Below, in pieces: positions 11,421 through 25,064 of a stretch of DNA of 64,000 nucleotides. Source of the DNA: Nemania diffusa (taxonomy: Eukaryota > Ascomycota > Sordariomycetes > Xylariales > Xylariaceae); assembly GCA_038501195.1 (NCBI GenBank), contig JBBPUQ010000002.1, forward strand, positions 1,922,001-1,986,000, given 5' to 3'. A program made the translations under genes and the position numbers. Position 1 is the stretch's first letter. Each line of letters starts with the position of its first letter. Under the pieces are notes generated by a model. The model made no database searches, had not been told where the DNA came from, and worked only from the letters and a program-made list of their open reading frames with translations.

Positions 11421-12263
11421 ATGAAGCTACTACTCCGGCCGATCACTGCTTCAAACATCGTCCCACGGCTGCGGCCTCTACTTGTTCAACGATGCTATGC
11501 CACGCATCGTGATCTAGGCAAGAATTCAAATACCTCTCGTCGAAGGGCTGTCACGCCCTTCAATGATGATGGATTGGTACCCTGGAGCCAACTCTCCGTA
11601 TTCGAAAAGGCATCGCGCGCCACCCAGCAGTCTTTCAACTTCGGCATTGTGGTTGTCGGCGTTGTACTGGCGGTACGCTTAAAACTCGCTGATGTCTTCG
11701 CAGCCTTTTACTAAGCTCAGGTTTTCTTTCCTAGGGCGGCGTGGGCTACTTTCTCTACCAAGATGTCTTCTCTCCAGACAGCAAAACGGCGTATTATAAC
11801 CGAGCCGTTGATCGGATCAGGAAAGATCCCGCTTGCTTAGCAGTACTAGGAGAGGCCAAGAAGATCACAGCACATGGGGAGGAGACTACAAACAAATGGC
11901 GCCGGGCTCGGCCACTTGCGTGAGGCGCTATTGTATTGGCAATCGCAGATCACGGCTAACTATAATAGGTCAACGCTGAGCACTGATGCAAAGGGGAACG
12001 ACCATCTAATCATGCAATTCTACGTACGCCTATCATGTCTACTCTCTTAGAAAATACCTAACCTCAACTAGGTCGAAGGTCCGTTAAATAATGGCGTCGT
12101 ACACCTACATCTTGTCAGGCGTGCTAGACACGATGAATTCGAGTACAAATACCTATTCGTAGATGTGAAGGGTCACCAACGAATTTATCTTGAAAATGCC
12201 GATGCAAAACCCTCAGGTGGAGATTCGAAGAAGCTCAGGCTATTTGGAGTTAACTGGAACTAA
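11421..12263 (+). CDS. TIM21: Mitochondrial import inner membrane translocase subunit Tim21
   Basis: Four exons (11421-11672, 11735-11919, 11969-12023, 12072-12263) encode 227 residues. The N terminus is arginine-rich without acids for about 28 residues, a mitochondrial presequence. One membrane helix lies near residues 74-91, followed by the Tim21 intermembrane-space domain: VFSPDSKTAYYNRAVDRI, KKITAHGEETTNKWRRARP, then GVVHLHLVRR and YKYLFVDVKGHQRIYLENAD. Tim21 belongs to the TIM23 complex, contacts Tom22 and couples it to respiratory complexes. The two small downstream exons are needed: without them the reading stops right after ARPLA. Length is typical for filamentous fungi. Confidence 0.94.
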
Positions 12264-12302
12264 ATGTCGAGCCTACGTAAGATGTCGCCCAAGGTGTATA
12301 GT

Positions 12303-12323
12303 AAAAAAAAAAAAAAAAAAAAA
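12303..12323. repeat. Homopolymer of 21 A
   Basis: An uninterrupted A run 40 bp past the TIM21 stop. On the minus strand it is a T tract preceded by two short hairpins and a box B-like GTTCGAATC (see findings). Could equally be part of the TIM21 3' region or simple slippage. Confidence 0.9.
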
Positions 12324-15300
12324 GGGTTTGGGTCCAAATCCCAGAAGCTAATCCAGACACCGTATACAGATACGGCGATTCGAACAGATTCAAATAACGG
12401 GCAACCAGCAGCTATAGTCTTTCTGGAGGCTTAATGCTTTAGCAGGACACAGATACTGCAACCTAAGCTCGAGCTAATAAGCAGCTCTTTTCTATATACA
12501 TGTATATGTGAGAGAAATGGAAGCTGAGAGGATAAAGTCCAAGCGCTCAGTTTACAAGTCACCAACTCCCTAAGCGAAGACTTAAACTGTAGATACCTGT
12601 AGAGTCCAGATTCCTTCCCGATGATATAAATATGTATCAATTACAAAACTCAGCATTTCGGCCTAGTACTCTGATTTTAAATATGAAATAATCGTGTGCA
12701 TTTGGTCTTCATGATACGCCCTCCGAGAAGATGCTAAGAGTCCTCCTTAAAAACAAGAAACATCTACTACCTACTATATACTTTTGCCACGCAAACCACT
12801 TATTAGCCTTAGCTTTCTTAGTTGTGTTTTTGAACGAGTCGCCCGCGTGTTTTCTCGTTAACCCCCAGGTAGATCTACGAAGGGTTAGGTTGTTAAGAGG
12901 CCACATATCACGGTCCCATGTATAAAGAGTTGCAGATGGCCGAATTCCCAGCTTGACAACGTTCTACTTTGCAAGTAGTTTCGGGGTTAGTGTTGCAATG
13001 TTGCTCCGTGATACCGTACACTCTCGCACATCAGGAAGACCTCAAATACGAACATGTCCTAATCAATCCACCAATTTACATCATACTCAGCAATCAATGG
13101 ACGGAATTATTAGATAGCATCGTATTGGTTAAACGGTTATTGACCTAGTATTTCTCTAACATGTGCTTAGTAGTTTATATCATATCATGTAAATGGAACG
13201 GCTAGGCAACTCGTCGGGTGCAATTATTGCTCTACTCGCGACAATTTCGAGTAGACATAGGGGTTCATAAACTCTTTCTATCTAACGACAAGAAACCACA
13301 TAGTTTATGAATTAAATTAAGGTAAATAGGAGCATAGTCAGTATATAACTAATACAATAGCTTAGTACTGTAGTGTAGAATCGGTAAGTTCTCGTACCAA
13401 TCTACCTCAAAATCTTCAAGATGTCAGGACTATGAGGCTTGGATACATCCGCTCCACATGCAGTGCTATCATATATACCATAAAGCATATGAAGGGCGCA
13501 AGCCCTTTCATCTATATGATAGAGCTTGTACTTCTAGAAAATTAACAGGACTACCGAGTACCTACTTTGACACAAGGTAGGTAAGGTAGACAGCACTCCC
13601 CCTTCGTCCACATTACTGTAAGTTTGCAATAGCAAAACACCCATACTTTTCATAAGATTACGGCATGCGAAGTATCGCCATCCCAGTTCTTGCTTTATTG
13701 TATATACTGCGGGCAGGAACTCTACAAAACACCAGGATTGAAATATTACGATAGACTACTTTGAGGTAGTTGTATTAGAACAGTCTAGAACATTGGTCCA
13801 AGCCCGCATCCATAAGTATTTACGCGTACATTTGGTGCTGCAAATACGTTGACAATAGCCTTGTTTTGATTGTAGCTAAAGAGAGAGGCAGAAGACCACC
13901 GTAATTGCATGATAACCGGTTGGCCAGCCCACAACCGGCGCAGCTACCAATGGACTTTTGGTGCTTTCTGATATGTCATAGTGACTAGGCTGTACCGATA
14001 CATTTTGCAAATTCAAGACATGTTCCAAAACAAGGTTAAACGGCTTGAAGAAAGTGCAAAAATCTTCGGAATACATATTGTCGACAGGTCATATGCTCAA
14101 ATTTGAGCTAAATATTTACATCTACATACATCTACGTACATCAAAGCATGTCCTATTTCCGCGGCTATCAGTGCCATGATCAAGCATAATGCATTGCGTG
14201 GCGGAGTACACGCTCTAGATATCCGTGACGAGTAGACGAGTAGGCAGTTAATGTATACCTGTGTTAGGAAGTGAGACATTCCTGACTTGCGTACCACTAG
14301 TGCCCGAGCTTGAACGCCCAAGCATGAGTCATGTCACTAATTTAGACTTCTTCTGCCCCTGCTGTTTACCACAGGCTGTTTACCACCCAAACAAACCAAG
14401 CGTGCTGTCACCAGTAGTCCTAGACGAACGAATCTTGGCATGATCATTTGGAGTCAGCCTGCTATTCTAGTAATTTCCACAGCCAAGAGAACTTGACTCT
14501 CCGAGGGGGTCCCAGTTCCTAGCACCTGAAATGCAATAGCAAAGCATCTGCAAAGGACCGAGCCTCATCTGCATAAAATTGATTTCCCTAAGCTGTGTCG
14601 GCTGCGGCGGGTTGCAGCATCAACGTTAGGGACGGGATCGGCTCATGGCAGCCACGCTGGGTAGGGAGGTAGGATGCTTGGGCCGCGATGAGTGGCCTTG
14701 GTCGGATGAGAGACACCGGGCCCTTATCTTTGTTTGATGTGTAATATTACACTTTGCCAAGGACAAGGGAGTGAAGCTGTCGAGATTATATGCAGCTTGC
14801 ATCACAGGTCGATCCTTGAATTTTCCAAAGTTCGGTGAGGCGGGAATTACGATCTCGGTAGTAGCTATTAGCAGAATAATACTTAGAAATGGCCTGTTTA
14901 CATGTTACCTACTTAGGCAAGTATTCATGCTCATCATGCTCTCTTTCTACTCCAAATTTACAAGAGTATAGTACCTGCTAGAACTACCTATACATGAAGT
15001 ATGCACGGGATATCTAATAGGATATCCCTTATTTCTACTTAGGTATAGACCACAAGGTTACCTCCACGCACGTTCCAAGTGTTCATCGTGAGAATTGGTA
15101 TGACTATAGAGATGGGATACACATGAAGCTATCAGGAGCCAAAAAGCAGCGTATCGGAAGCAATTCCTTCCCCCCAAGTCCACGCGTACAAACGAAAGTC
15201 AAAGCTAGTTGACCTTGCTAGGAGTACGTTGTTTTCACCGTCTCTCCTCCATGACGCAATTTTTCAAACCATGAATAAATGGGAAACCGGCCAATTGATG

Positions 15301-17300
15301 AGCAAATCGCTGTAGGTGGCTGTTCGGCCCATATCTACCTCAGATCGAGGTAACGTTTGAGCGAATCGTAGCGATTCGGACTAGCAAAGTTGTTAGTTAT
15401 TGGTGGGAACATGAACCTGGAGACTTTGGTAAAGCGCACAGCTGCTCGATCACAAGCCTTGATTATCCCCCCTGACTGAGCCTCTTGTATTCCAGAATAG
15501 TAATCAAAAAATATGCCAGGCCATATTTTTTTTCAATATTTTATCGCATGATATAGACACCACTCCGTGACTTTAACAGTCTAGTCTAGTCCCGACTTTC
15601 TTAGCTTTAGGATCGCCAGACCGCTTCCTTAGACGGCATGTGAGAGTATCTCGAGGCTACATGTCTGCCTATATTATGAAACAATAATCTCCAATTAGCA
15701 TACGGCGTGTCAGAGAGATTGAGTAGGGAGCGGCCGAACCGGCGTAAGCCGGCACTAGCTTTGGTCGTCGACGTTTCTCCATTAGTTGATCAACCCTATT
15801 TCCAAAATAAAACGAGTGTTGCTAACGCCCTTGTTCGAGAAAAAGGAGGTCGAAAGGTAGCAAATGATATTCTAGACCGGCCCGGATCCCCTTATCTGCT
15901 CAACAAGGACGGGAGTAGGCGTGATTTCATTGGTAATAGCAGCCCGGGTGGATTTTCGTCCCTCACGATCGGTACTGACCCATTTCATAAGCGTTACGCA
16001 TGTTTCTCTAGAGCAAGAGGTACCCCAGGAGACTACCCGTTGTTGGTGACGGGACTTGCGGTACCACATTACAAGATAGCAGGGTCTTGAATGGCTAGAG
16101 GGTTCTCGGCATTTGGGAGTGTTGTGCAGACAGACACCAGGGTTGACAACACTCCCTACCTAGGGACAACTAGCTAGCTCTGCATCCACTCGAGGCCTGT
16201 CTTTTTGTGAGCTGTTTAAATGTTCAACCACGTAGCGCATGCGAGTCATCTGAGTTAGCTACGTCAGGTAGCATGATTCTCAGAAGAACTAATTAGCCCA
16301 GTGGCTGCATGAGCCTGGCGGAAACTCTTGCGCGGACTATAACTGAATTAGATAGATGCATGAGGTCACAGCAGAGACTTGAGGTAGAACATAACAGTAA
16401 CTTTATGCCGTGACCAAAGATTCAGCGGAATGAAGTAGTGATTAAGTAACAGATACACGCACTCGTGGCCGAATGTGGAAAAGACAAGCGAACAAAATAA
16501 ATGCTCAGCGCTCTTTACGATCTAGGTCAGATGTAAACAGAGAGTCTCCGAACCGGCTCGGAGTAGCCGCCACGAGAGAGTTGAGGTCGTCTTGATGGCA
16601 GTCTACAGGCCTTCTGCTAACTCGGACCCGAGAACTTGGGTCGAGCGAGCTACGAGTCTTATCTGTCCGTGATGCATACATACACTGGAGGCTAAGCTGT
16701 TAGTCAGTGTGGCTTGTCATAAAAAGCCAGTCGAGCGTGTACTTAGCGTTGGACCTGAAAGGACCTTACATTTAATGCTTCGCGATCCTTGTTGTCGATC
16801 TGCAAAGGGGTTGGTTTGCCACCAACCAACATGGGAGAGGATGAGGCCGTATTATTTGTCAAGTCGCCGTTCCCTTCCCCGCTCCAACAGCATAGGTAGG
16901 TACTGTATACCATAGTAGGCCTGGAGATGGCCTAGCGGCTACCGAGCGCGGGTAGGTGTTCGTCTGCATTTTGATGAAGGGGGGGAGCATACCTTTCTCG
17001 GGTACGGCCCTCTTTGTGCGACGATCTGCTCGATGGACCACGCCATGTCCGTCGGCCTAGTGGTCGAAATCAGGTCATTATACGTATGTCCACTTAATCT
17101 AACGGCCGAGAAGACAATGTGGACTTGCTCTCGGCGAAACACTGGCAGCCCGTGATGATCTCTCCCGGCTGGAGAATTGACGCAATACGTCGTTGGGTCG
17201 CCCGATAGAATACCTATTACCTACCACAATGTTGGCAGCGATGCGCCTTATTTTCTAATGCCTATTAGGCACAATTACTAGTAGTGGAAAATTAATACTT
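12324..17300. other. Gene-poor region, first part
   Basis: About 5 kb with no ORF that shows a domain, codon structure or plausible splice partners. The longest, 127 codons at 15707-16090 (+), starts with GTG and is unrecognised. A 20-bp sequence at 13689-13708 recurs exactly at 18309-18328. Base composition is mixed, not uniformly AT-rich. Confidence 0.5.
13689..13708 (+). repeat. 20-bp exact dispersed repeat, copy 1
   Basis: CTTGCTTTATTGTATATACT, identical to 18309-18328. The flanks do not match, so this may be a shared fragment of a decayed element. Confidence 0.7.
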
Positions 17301-18308
17301 AGTCTAAGTACCTGAATAAATGGGCATTTTATCTTCTTTTTCCTTTCTTTTCTCTCGTGGTTTTGTTGTCTGTACACACACTAATTAGTTGAAAGCTAGC
17401 AAAGAAATAAGAAGAAAAAGCTAAAGCTAGGTGACATCTTGAATAGGAAGGTTAACATACCTAGGTACGCGCATATGTTATATTCTCATGTAGGCCGCCC
17501 CCTGCGGCCGACAAGAATAAAATATGTAGAATAATAAGTAGCCACCAATTCACTAATATATGATATATCATAAGTGGGTAGGGCGAGAGAGACCTACACA
17601 CCCCCCTCTAACGGCCCTAGCTCGGGGTAGACTGCTTCTTCCACACCCTTTCCAGTTTATTAAATATATAAGAAATGGATCTTACTAGAAGTAGTAATAA
17701 TTGGGTTTCAACTGTGATTTATTCAAAGCCCGAGAGTCTGGGGTTAAGGGGCTTTGGTTGTCTGTAGCTGGATAATACATCTTGAGGAGGCCCAGCTACA
17801 TGGCCATCTACGTAGGTATATTCTCGAAAAACCTAAGCCCTGTGTCTATACCGATTTCTAATAAACATGAAATATTACTCAGTACAAGGTAAGCACTCTC
17901 ATTTGGATTGTCCTTTTACACCTCGGCCCAGCAAGTCCATACAAGACTAGGCCCCAAACTATGGCAGATAAAAATACCCTTCATCTTACCCAGATGAGAC
18001 AGTCAGCTACATTTTCTCTCAGCCACCAGAGCCTGGAAGCCTTTCATTGGATGGTCGGAATAGCTTCATCTCTCTCCGGCACTGGGCTCACACAGTCTGA
18101 CACGATCCAAGGTGGAGTTATTTTCCGAACAACCACTCCAAATCATGTCACATTTACTACATACCTCCTCTAAATACCTAGGTACATGATGTACTGCAGA
18201 GATTGGCAGTCACCTAGCTGCAGATGCAGTCACAAATCAGGGCAAGAATCAGCGAGCTTTCTTATTCCATATTACTTAAAACTACTCGATCCTCCGTCTG
18301 TGCGTTCC

Positions 18309-18328
18309 CTTGCTTTATTGTATATACT
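18309..18328 (+). repeat. 20-bp exact dispersed repeat, copy 2
   Basis: Second copy of the 20-mer at 13689-13708, same orientation, 4.6 kb apart. Confidence 0.7.
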
Positions 18329-21300
18329 AGGTACTTGAATCCCATCTTAATTTGTAGCTCTTTTAGGTACTAACCTATTTCCTCCTTTTCTCGATAATTT
18401 ACAATCAATATGGATAGGAATACCTTGAGTGGTGCATTCTGATTACCTCTATTTTGATAAGGGGCAGCAAAAAACCATAGCGCTTCGTTATAGAACATTC
18501 GCTTTATTCGATCGCCAAAAAAAAAGCTACCATACAATGCTAAAAATCAATACCAATGAGCTAATCGAGATCATTGTGATCTGTCTCTGCAGAAATAGCA
18601 GAAGCTTCTTAAGCGCCTATCTTGTACACGTAGGGTATCGATCACATATCATCAGGAGGGCTCCATCTGATTAACTGACAACGAAGATATACTCCCATAC
18701 TGCTATACTGCTGTACTGCCAAAGGGATATTCATCAAATACGTAGACAACGTTTTATTTTCGAACATGACATACTGCATCATTGGTATAGATCAAACAGG
18801 TGCGGTGACAGAGCACTCATATACGCCCGGCTTTGGCCGAAATCGCCTAGGTGCTCTAGTCGTTTGGGCAACTTTGCTTACTTGGCCTACAGGTTTCTTT
18901 CTTTCTTTCCCCGCCTCTGTGAATGGGTAGTCAGAGGCGACGTGACATGCAGATTCACCGGTCGAGCAAGTATTAGACAGTGCGCTTTACTCTCCTTTAA
19001 ACACTTTCTGCATGTTCTGTAATATTTTAAATTGTAGCGACTCGCTATTTATTACACGTTAACTAATGCTACTGGTGCCACTGCTATCATGGTCGAATCC
19101 ATCAATGTCTATTCCGACATCTTAGGAGCAAGAGACCGGCACTGATAGCAGAAAAGGTCCAAGCCTGCATTTCGCAATTTAACCCTCGTAAATGTAGTAT
19201 TAGGATGCTTCTTTCTCTGATTATTACCATGTGCCACCCCTGCGCGCAGTGGGTAGTATGCATGCCTTACCTTTGATCTCTGATCTCTAATCGTGTTGCT
19301 ATCTGCCAGATCCTGATCGTAGTTCCGCTTTTCGAGTTCCATTGTTAAGCTTTTCTGACATCTATCAAGGGATACAGCTCTGGGGAAGACTATGCTTGGG
19401 GGGTGAACAGTGACATATCACCTCACACAAGATCTGAAGGTCATGCGAGGAGTTGCGGCTTGCACAACGTGCATCAAACAAGCTCGCTCGAACTGGGGCT
19501 TACCAATATGCATCTGCCAGCCTTCAAGCTGGGAGCTGGGCCTCAGGCGTAGTACAAGTACCTAACACTTATGACATGGATCGACGGTAAACAACAATAG
19601 GTCACCGGCCCTGGCAGGCTTCTACGTGAGAAAACACTTCGGGCCGACCCGGCATGACACTCCCTCAGCGGACTATACTGTAACGCTCGGTTGATAGCCG
19701 GCTCTGTGTAGCAAAGAAGGGTGAACCGGCATCGCATTGCTTCGAGAGGGCTGTGGGCTTCTTTGCGCTTCCATGGGTAGATGCTTACGATGGAAACTAA
19801 GGTAGGTATTGGCTAGCTCACCTAGACGAAGTCACCTCTACGTAGTATGTACGTGTAGTCGAAGGCTGCTGCGTGCGAGCTTTACAACTAATGCGAAACA
19901 ACACGAGCCACAACAATAGTAAGCCTCACTAATTAGAGCGGAGCGGGCTTACCAACGGCTCAAGTGTTGTGGGTGTTGTGGTCTGAAACACGACAACGAT
20001 TTCTTCTTTGGCATATGTCTCATTGCGGGGGATGCTGCAAGTTTTGGATGACGGACACTTGCGCAAACGACCGCATCGCCGAGACAGACTAGTAGTCGGG
20101 TGTGAAGAACCTTGACCAGTGAGCTCCCTTATTCGAAGGCAATTGCGGCTGCACAAGAGAGACACTGTATATTGTTTCCTTCAAGTAGGTACCTACTTAC
20201 TTAGCTATCGACTCTCTCAAACCGCGTCAGGGATACGCTATTTTAATCTTCAAATCCCGTCATCGTTTCCCGCCTAGACCCTGTCGTCGTCGATGGGTTC
20301 GGGTATTTGGGAAGTCTGATTGGCCGCTGACGCTATTGTCAAACATCATGACCCCGAATGCTAAGTTGAACCACTCCCTGATTCCATCGCTAATCGTTCT
20401 AGATCTACCAAGACCCGTCACCTCGTTGGCTGAGACTCAACTTCTCCTTTACGCTTGGGCCTGAGAAGAGCCGGCGCTTTCGCTTTCGGGCTCGGCAAAC
20501 ACACAACTACCGAACACCTAGCTACCTATCCAAGGCATCTAAGTGGCTATCCACGCACTCGGGATGCTTGTTTGTCTCTCAGTCCTCGCCGCCTTTAACA
20601 GGCCGATTCCGCGTTCATCGTAAAGGGTAAAGGGCAGCTAGGAAAGCTAGGGTCTATTATGTCAATCTGACTGGGTGGCGCCATGTTGATGGCTTTGGCT
20701 GAAGATGGAAGGTTTACGCCTGGCCTCACGTGTTGACGGCGTTAAATAACGGTAGCTCAAATATGGTATCATTAAAGCTTGAGACATTCCAACATCAGTG
20801 GCTTCTAGGCTTGATATGACCCGCTGCTACGTGCGTACCTTGCGGAACCCAGTCGGCAACTAGCCTAACCCGGCCTACCAAGTCTCAGTGGCCATGCAGT
20901 CCCAGCCTTGCGCTCTCGGTCGGTCGTTGCCGAAGCAGAGAGAGAGACACGAGAAGTATAATACTGAACTTAGTCTAGCTAGTTTAGTTCAGGGTGTATG
21001 TCCATTAACGAGAGCTACGTAGCTTATTTTGTCCACTTTCAACGTAATTATGCTAGTCCCTTATCTAGTAAAACGTGGCAGGGCCAAAGTGATCGAACCT
21101 TAGCTTCAAGAGAGTTTGCTAGAGCTGTTTTAGTTTCAACCTCCAACCCACGATGTTATCGATGCTATTAAACCAAGCTAAATTTTAACAACCAGCCAAG
21201 AAATGTGACTGTACTCCTTTCTCTTATAAACTTTGTATTGCTGTATACGTTCATCTTGTTTGCCGTGACATAGCTGGTTACTAATAGCCGTTGCTCAACT

Positions 21301-21868
21301 TAATAACATGGGAAGAAATTTTGTTTATCCTCAGTTTTAATTGCACTATCACGGAAGCAGGTGTGAAGAGAACAAATGACGACAAACTAGGGCCCGTCTG
21401 ATCGAATGACGGACACGAACAGCAAAATCGACCGGGCACTTGTAAGCACGTTATGCAAGCATCCGTCTACTGAAGCGCATTCGGCCAGGCAGATCCCTAG
21501 CAAATTACCAGTGGATGTATGTGGCGTCTCAGAGATGTATTGAGAGCAGGCTACCTGCATGGAACGTATGCTGGGCACGGAGTTCTCTCCTGGTCCGGAA
21601 CGGTCCTGGTACGAGGCCGAAAGGACCCTGGGCTCGATCGAATCCCATGTAATGAACTTGTATCTTAGTGTTGTTATTAGATCATGATACCTAATGAATT
21701 ACCGGCCAAAAAAATGCAGGACTCCTCTTCCCAAAGCTCCAATCAGAGATTCGTCTTGACATACAAGGATCTTGTGTGATACTAGATTCCTAAAGTAGTG
21801 AGAGAAAGTACCGAGTCAGGAGAAGTAAGGCACTATGTGCGGCACCGTGGGGGTTATGTACCGGTCGA

Positions 21869-21896
21869 GTAGTATGTAGTATGTAGTTTGTAGTAT
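21869..21896. repeat. Tandem repeat, four units of GTAGTAT
   Basis: Four 7-bp units, the third with one change (GTAGTTT). Confidence 0.8.
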
Positions 21897-22831
21897 GTAT
21901 GTTCAACCATGAAGTCAACTCTCTCTAGGCGTGACTTTCACGTCACGTACTAGACTACTTGGAGCGTCCAATCTCCAAGCCAGCAAGTATAACTCACAGT
22001 TGCAGGGTGCCAAGCCCCATAGCCCATTGAGCACTGCCATGCTGGACACTGTATTGTTTGGTTCACTCCGTTCTCCTCATCGACGCCCTACTAGTTTATG
22101 ACACTCTTTATTGCCCCATACCACCCAAGTAGCTGGTGCTGTTTAGGACTACACCGGTCAACCTTACGTAGCCTCTACCTCTACCTCTCCGCTTCTCGAC
22201 CATAGGCCAAAGCTCATAGAAACGAGCTTGTATCGCTCTAGTAGATGTAGGGCGCCTAATGATAAAAGAGTCTAAGCGTGCCTCTGGCTGCCTATTCTCC
22301 CACAGATGGAAACTGCCAATAGCTTTGTCTTAGAATAACAACATTGCACAACCACTATCGAACTACTTACTAGGGGGGGCTGCCAAAGGGGGTATAGAGC
22401 CTTCCCACATGATTTATTCCCAATCCTATCAACGCGTTGTCGTCTTATCTCGAAGTATCAAGTCCGGAGTCTGGCCGACGCCTGACATCGTTGCCCCTTG
22501 TTTGAAGCGGCCTTAACGTCAGTCGCGCGGATGTTTGTCTGTGCGACTCGTCACCTTTGTCTTCTTAAGCCTCTTGTGCGCTTCATCAAGACTCACTCCC
22601 CGTCCCTCTCCCTCTCTCGTACGATCATCGCGATCCGCAATTACTGAGAGGTCGACACTTCATATACCTGTCTTTGGGAATATATAGAGTTCCTTCTAAC
22701 TTCGCCGTCCCGTCCCGTCCCCGACCCTTCCACTTGTCAAAAGACAAAAAGACTTACACCGTCTGGCCAACCCGCTTGGTCGTCCGTGGATCCGAGGCCA
22801 TATCAGACTGCACCGGCAACTCGCACCATAG

Positions 22832-22864
22832 GACAGACAGACAGACAGTCAGTCAGACAGACAT
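22832..22864. repeat. (GACA)n microsatellite, imperfect
   Basis: GACA units interrupted by GTCAGTCA. An open frame of 73 codons running through it (22674-22895) is not credible as a gene because its end is repeat-encoded. Confidence 0.8.
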
Positions 22865-23588
22865 TCAAGAGTCCATCAGAATAAATAAAAAGTAGCAGGT
22901 AGGTTCCCCCATATCTAATTGCACATTTAATTCATATGCTTTGGTGGCGCTTGAAATACGGCAGCTATTAATAAGGTCCCATTCGACGCGGCTACTGTGG
23001 TGAACGAGTTGGGTCGCGCTGCTTATGCCGCGACGTTCAACGAAGTCACCATCAGTGTCGTGGGAGACCGGGGCGTGCTCTGTATAAGAGCATCAAAACG
23101 GCTTGGGGCTTCTCGGCAGCATGGACCGGCCGTCACTTCATTGGAGGCGCGCAGTGGCTGCAAGGGCTCGAGGTCGTATTTGACGTGCCATGCTGACATG
23201 TCTACTAGGCCCAAGCCTGTCCGGCGCAAGCGAAGTGTAAGTGTCCCCTTTCCGATGGGGGCGGGTGGGATCACATCGGGTATACTGTACTCGGGAGGGT
23301 TGTGCAGACGCCACTACGATCTGGCTATGTAGCTCGACCAGCAGACCTAGCCAAAACGGCCGATCGAAGCTCGGGTACCGGGACAGTGTACATGCGAGCC
23401 TCACCCACGCGCCGCACGAGTCCCCCCCTCTGGCCATGTATGCGTACCTGGCTGATCATCTTGCCTCGCCCTGCCTCGCTCGCACTCGCGCTCTGAAGAT
23501 AAGATAGATGCGACGATACCAACAACCGACGAGAAGACAGTCGTCCCTCGGCGGCCGGCGTGTGCACCGGTCATGACCATCCCCACCC

Positions 23589-23622
23589 CATCTCCATCTC
23601 CATCTCCATCTCCATCGCCGCC
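23589..23622. repeat. (CATCTC)n microsatellite
   Basis: Five perfect CATCTC units followed by CATC, then a related CGCCGT tract to about 23637. Confidence 0.85.
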
Positions 23623-24644
23623 GTCGCCGTCGCAATCTTGGTGGGCCACGATTCAAAACACGACAATTCACTCACCACCGCTGGGTCTTGGCTGTATCGA
23701 TGTTCCGCCTGCACAACCCGCTCTCGAATCCTCCCCCCTTGCCCTATGTGTCACTGGCTGGTGTCAATATCTAACTGAAAAACTCTACAGTGCTGATTGG
23801 CATGCGAGCTGACTGAAGAGATTGAATTGACCAGAGAAGCTACCCACCGGGGGCCTGTCGGTCGGTATAGGTACTGTAAGTAAGTACGTGACAGTGCGAT
23901 TGGGGATCGTCCTCTTGGCAGCCTATCTCTGTAATGGTGACAGCGGGTCCTGGATCTTCAAAGGTCGGTGTAATCCCTGAAACTTGTCTTTGTGTGGGCT
24001 CTTTGCCGTATCGAACTACGCCCTCTGTCTGTCCATCCAACCAACCATGACCATCCATCCATCCTTCAGTTACTTGCCCACTGCTGTACCTACCTCTTAC
24101 TATCTTCTGCCACTGCAGTAGATGTGTAGATGGATTCGACAGTGTCCAGTCCACCTGCATCTACCTACTGAGTAATGCTTTATCACCACCTCTCCTACTC
24201 TTGTTTACTTACTACTCTGTGCTGCGTATTGACGTATTGGTCTCTTGCTCTCGGGGTGTTGGAACACACTTACACCACGAGGCTTGGATCTGTTACGTCG
24301 ACTTGCCCTCAACTTATTTATTTATTCCCCTGTCCGCATACACCACCTACAATGTACCCTGTCGCGGCACCTGCGAAATCCGATCTGATCCCCTACCTAT
24401 GCGTACCCATCTTATGTATCTATCTACCTAGCCTGTTTTTGATTCTCCCACCCGTTCACACATGCGCGCACACACACACCAACACGCCCCTCCATGTACC
24501 CCCGTAACCCCCCGTCTCCATAGGGCTGGTCGCCGGGTTCATTCATAGCAACCTAAGTACCTATTAGCTAGTAGCGGTCCTTTCGGCATGATGGTGCACT
24601 GCTTACCTCGCAGCTTGTACTCGACGTATTTTACTCGGTACGAT

Positions 24645-24680
24645 GAGTTGAGTTGAGTTGAGTCGAGTCGAGTCGAGTTG
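24645..24680. repeat. Pentamer repeat GAGTT/GAGTC
   Basis: Seven 5-bp units: three GAGTT, three GAGTC, one GAGTT. Confidence 0.85.
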
Positions 24681-24887
24681 GCGAGTTGCCTACATCGGTG
24701 GGTGAGTGAGCAGCGACCCTGAGTCAGCTAATACTTGCCTGCACCTATACCTAAACCTATACTTATCCTTACCTATTTATACCTGCACCGTATTCATATA
24801 CCTACTGTAGATAGTAAGATACTGCGACTGGAGGGGGAGAGCTGAGAAAGACGAGCATTGAGCTAGGAGCTGGAGCCGGAGCTGACC

Positions 24888-25064
24888 ATGGTGTTCATCC
24901 AGATACGGTACCAGCAACCGTTCCTATTCGATCCACCCTTCATCGGACTACCCTCGTCTTCGCTCCCGTCAGCACCGGCGCCTCTAACACTATCGCAGTC
25001 TTCTCCACGGCGGAACCAGGGAACGGTGCACCTCTGGCCTCTTGGACCAGAGGCTCACAAATGA
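24888..25064 (+). CDS. Candidate upstream ORF or first exon of the VIB-1-like gene
   Basis: An ATG in good context (GACCATGG) opens 58 codons to TGA. The peptide (containing QIRYQQPFLFDPPF and GLPSSSLPSAPAP) looks more protein-like than neighbouring ORFs. Within it, CTCTAACACTATCGCAG at about 24986-25002 resembles a branch site plus splice acceptor, so part could be intron. No donor linking it to the VIB-1 exon was identified, and the 3.2-kb gap would be a very long fungal intron. It may be an upstream ORF in a long leader, or not coding at all. Confidence 0.25.
   Translation: MVFIQIRYQQPFLFDPPFIGLPSSSLPSAPAPLTLSQSSPRRNQGTVHLWPLGPEAHK

Larger units (their letters stand above)
17301..22830. 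other. Gene-poor region, second part
   Basis: About 5.5 kb with only short unsupported ORFs (60-80 codons on both strands). Contains a 7-bp tandem at 21869-21896 and several TAGGTAC-type motifs (for example around 17461, 18178, 19801). No RNA gene or transposon ends recognised. Confidence 0.5.

Noticed and set aside
12360..12440. tRNA gene on the minus strand
   Set aside because: The box B-like word is present but the T stem does not pair and no cloverleaf forms; kept only as a low-interest Pol III idea.
15707..16090. 127-codon ORF in the gene desert
   Set aside because: Starts with GTG, shows no domain, signal or splice partner; length is within chance for this amount of DNA.
21620..21660. 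tRNA-like T-arm (CTCGATCGAATCCC)
   Set aside because: No acceptor, D or anticodon arm can be built around it.
23023..23812. Stack of ORFs on both strands, some with Asp-Gly or Pro-Ser runs
   Set aside because: Encoded by the CATCTC/CGCCGT microsatellite and its GC-rich flanks.
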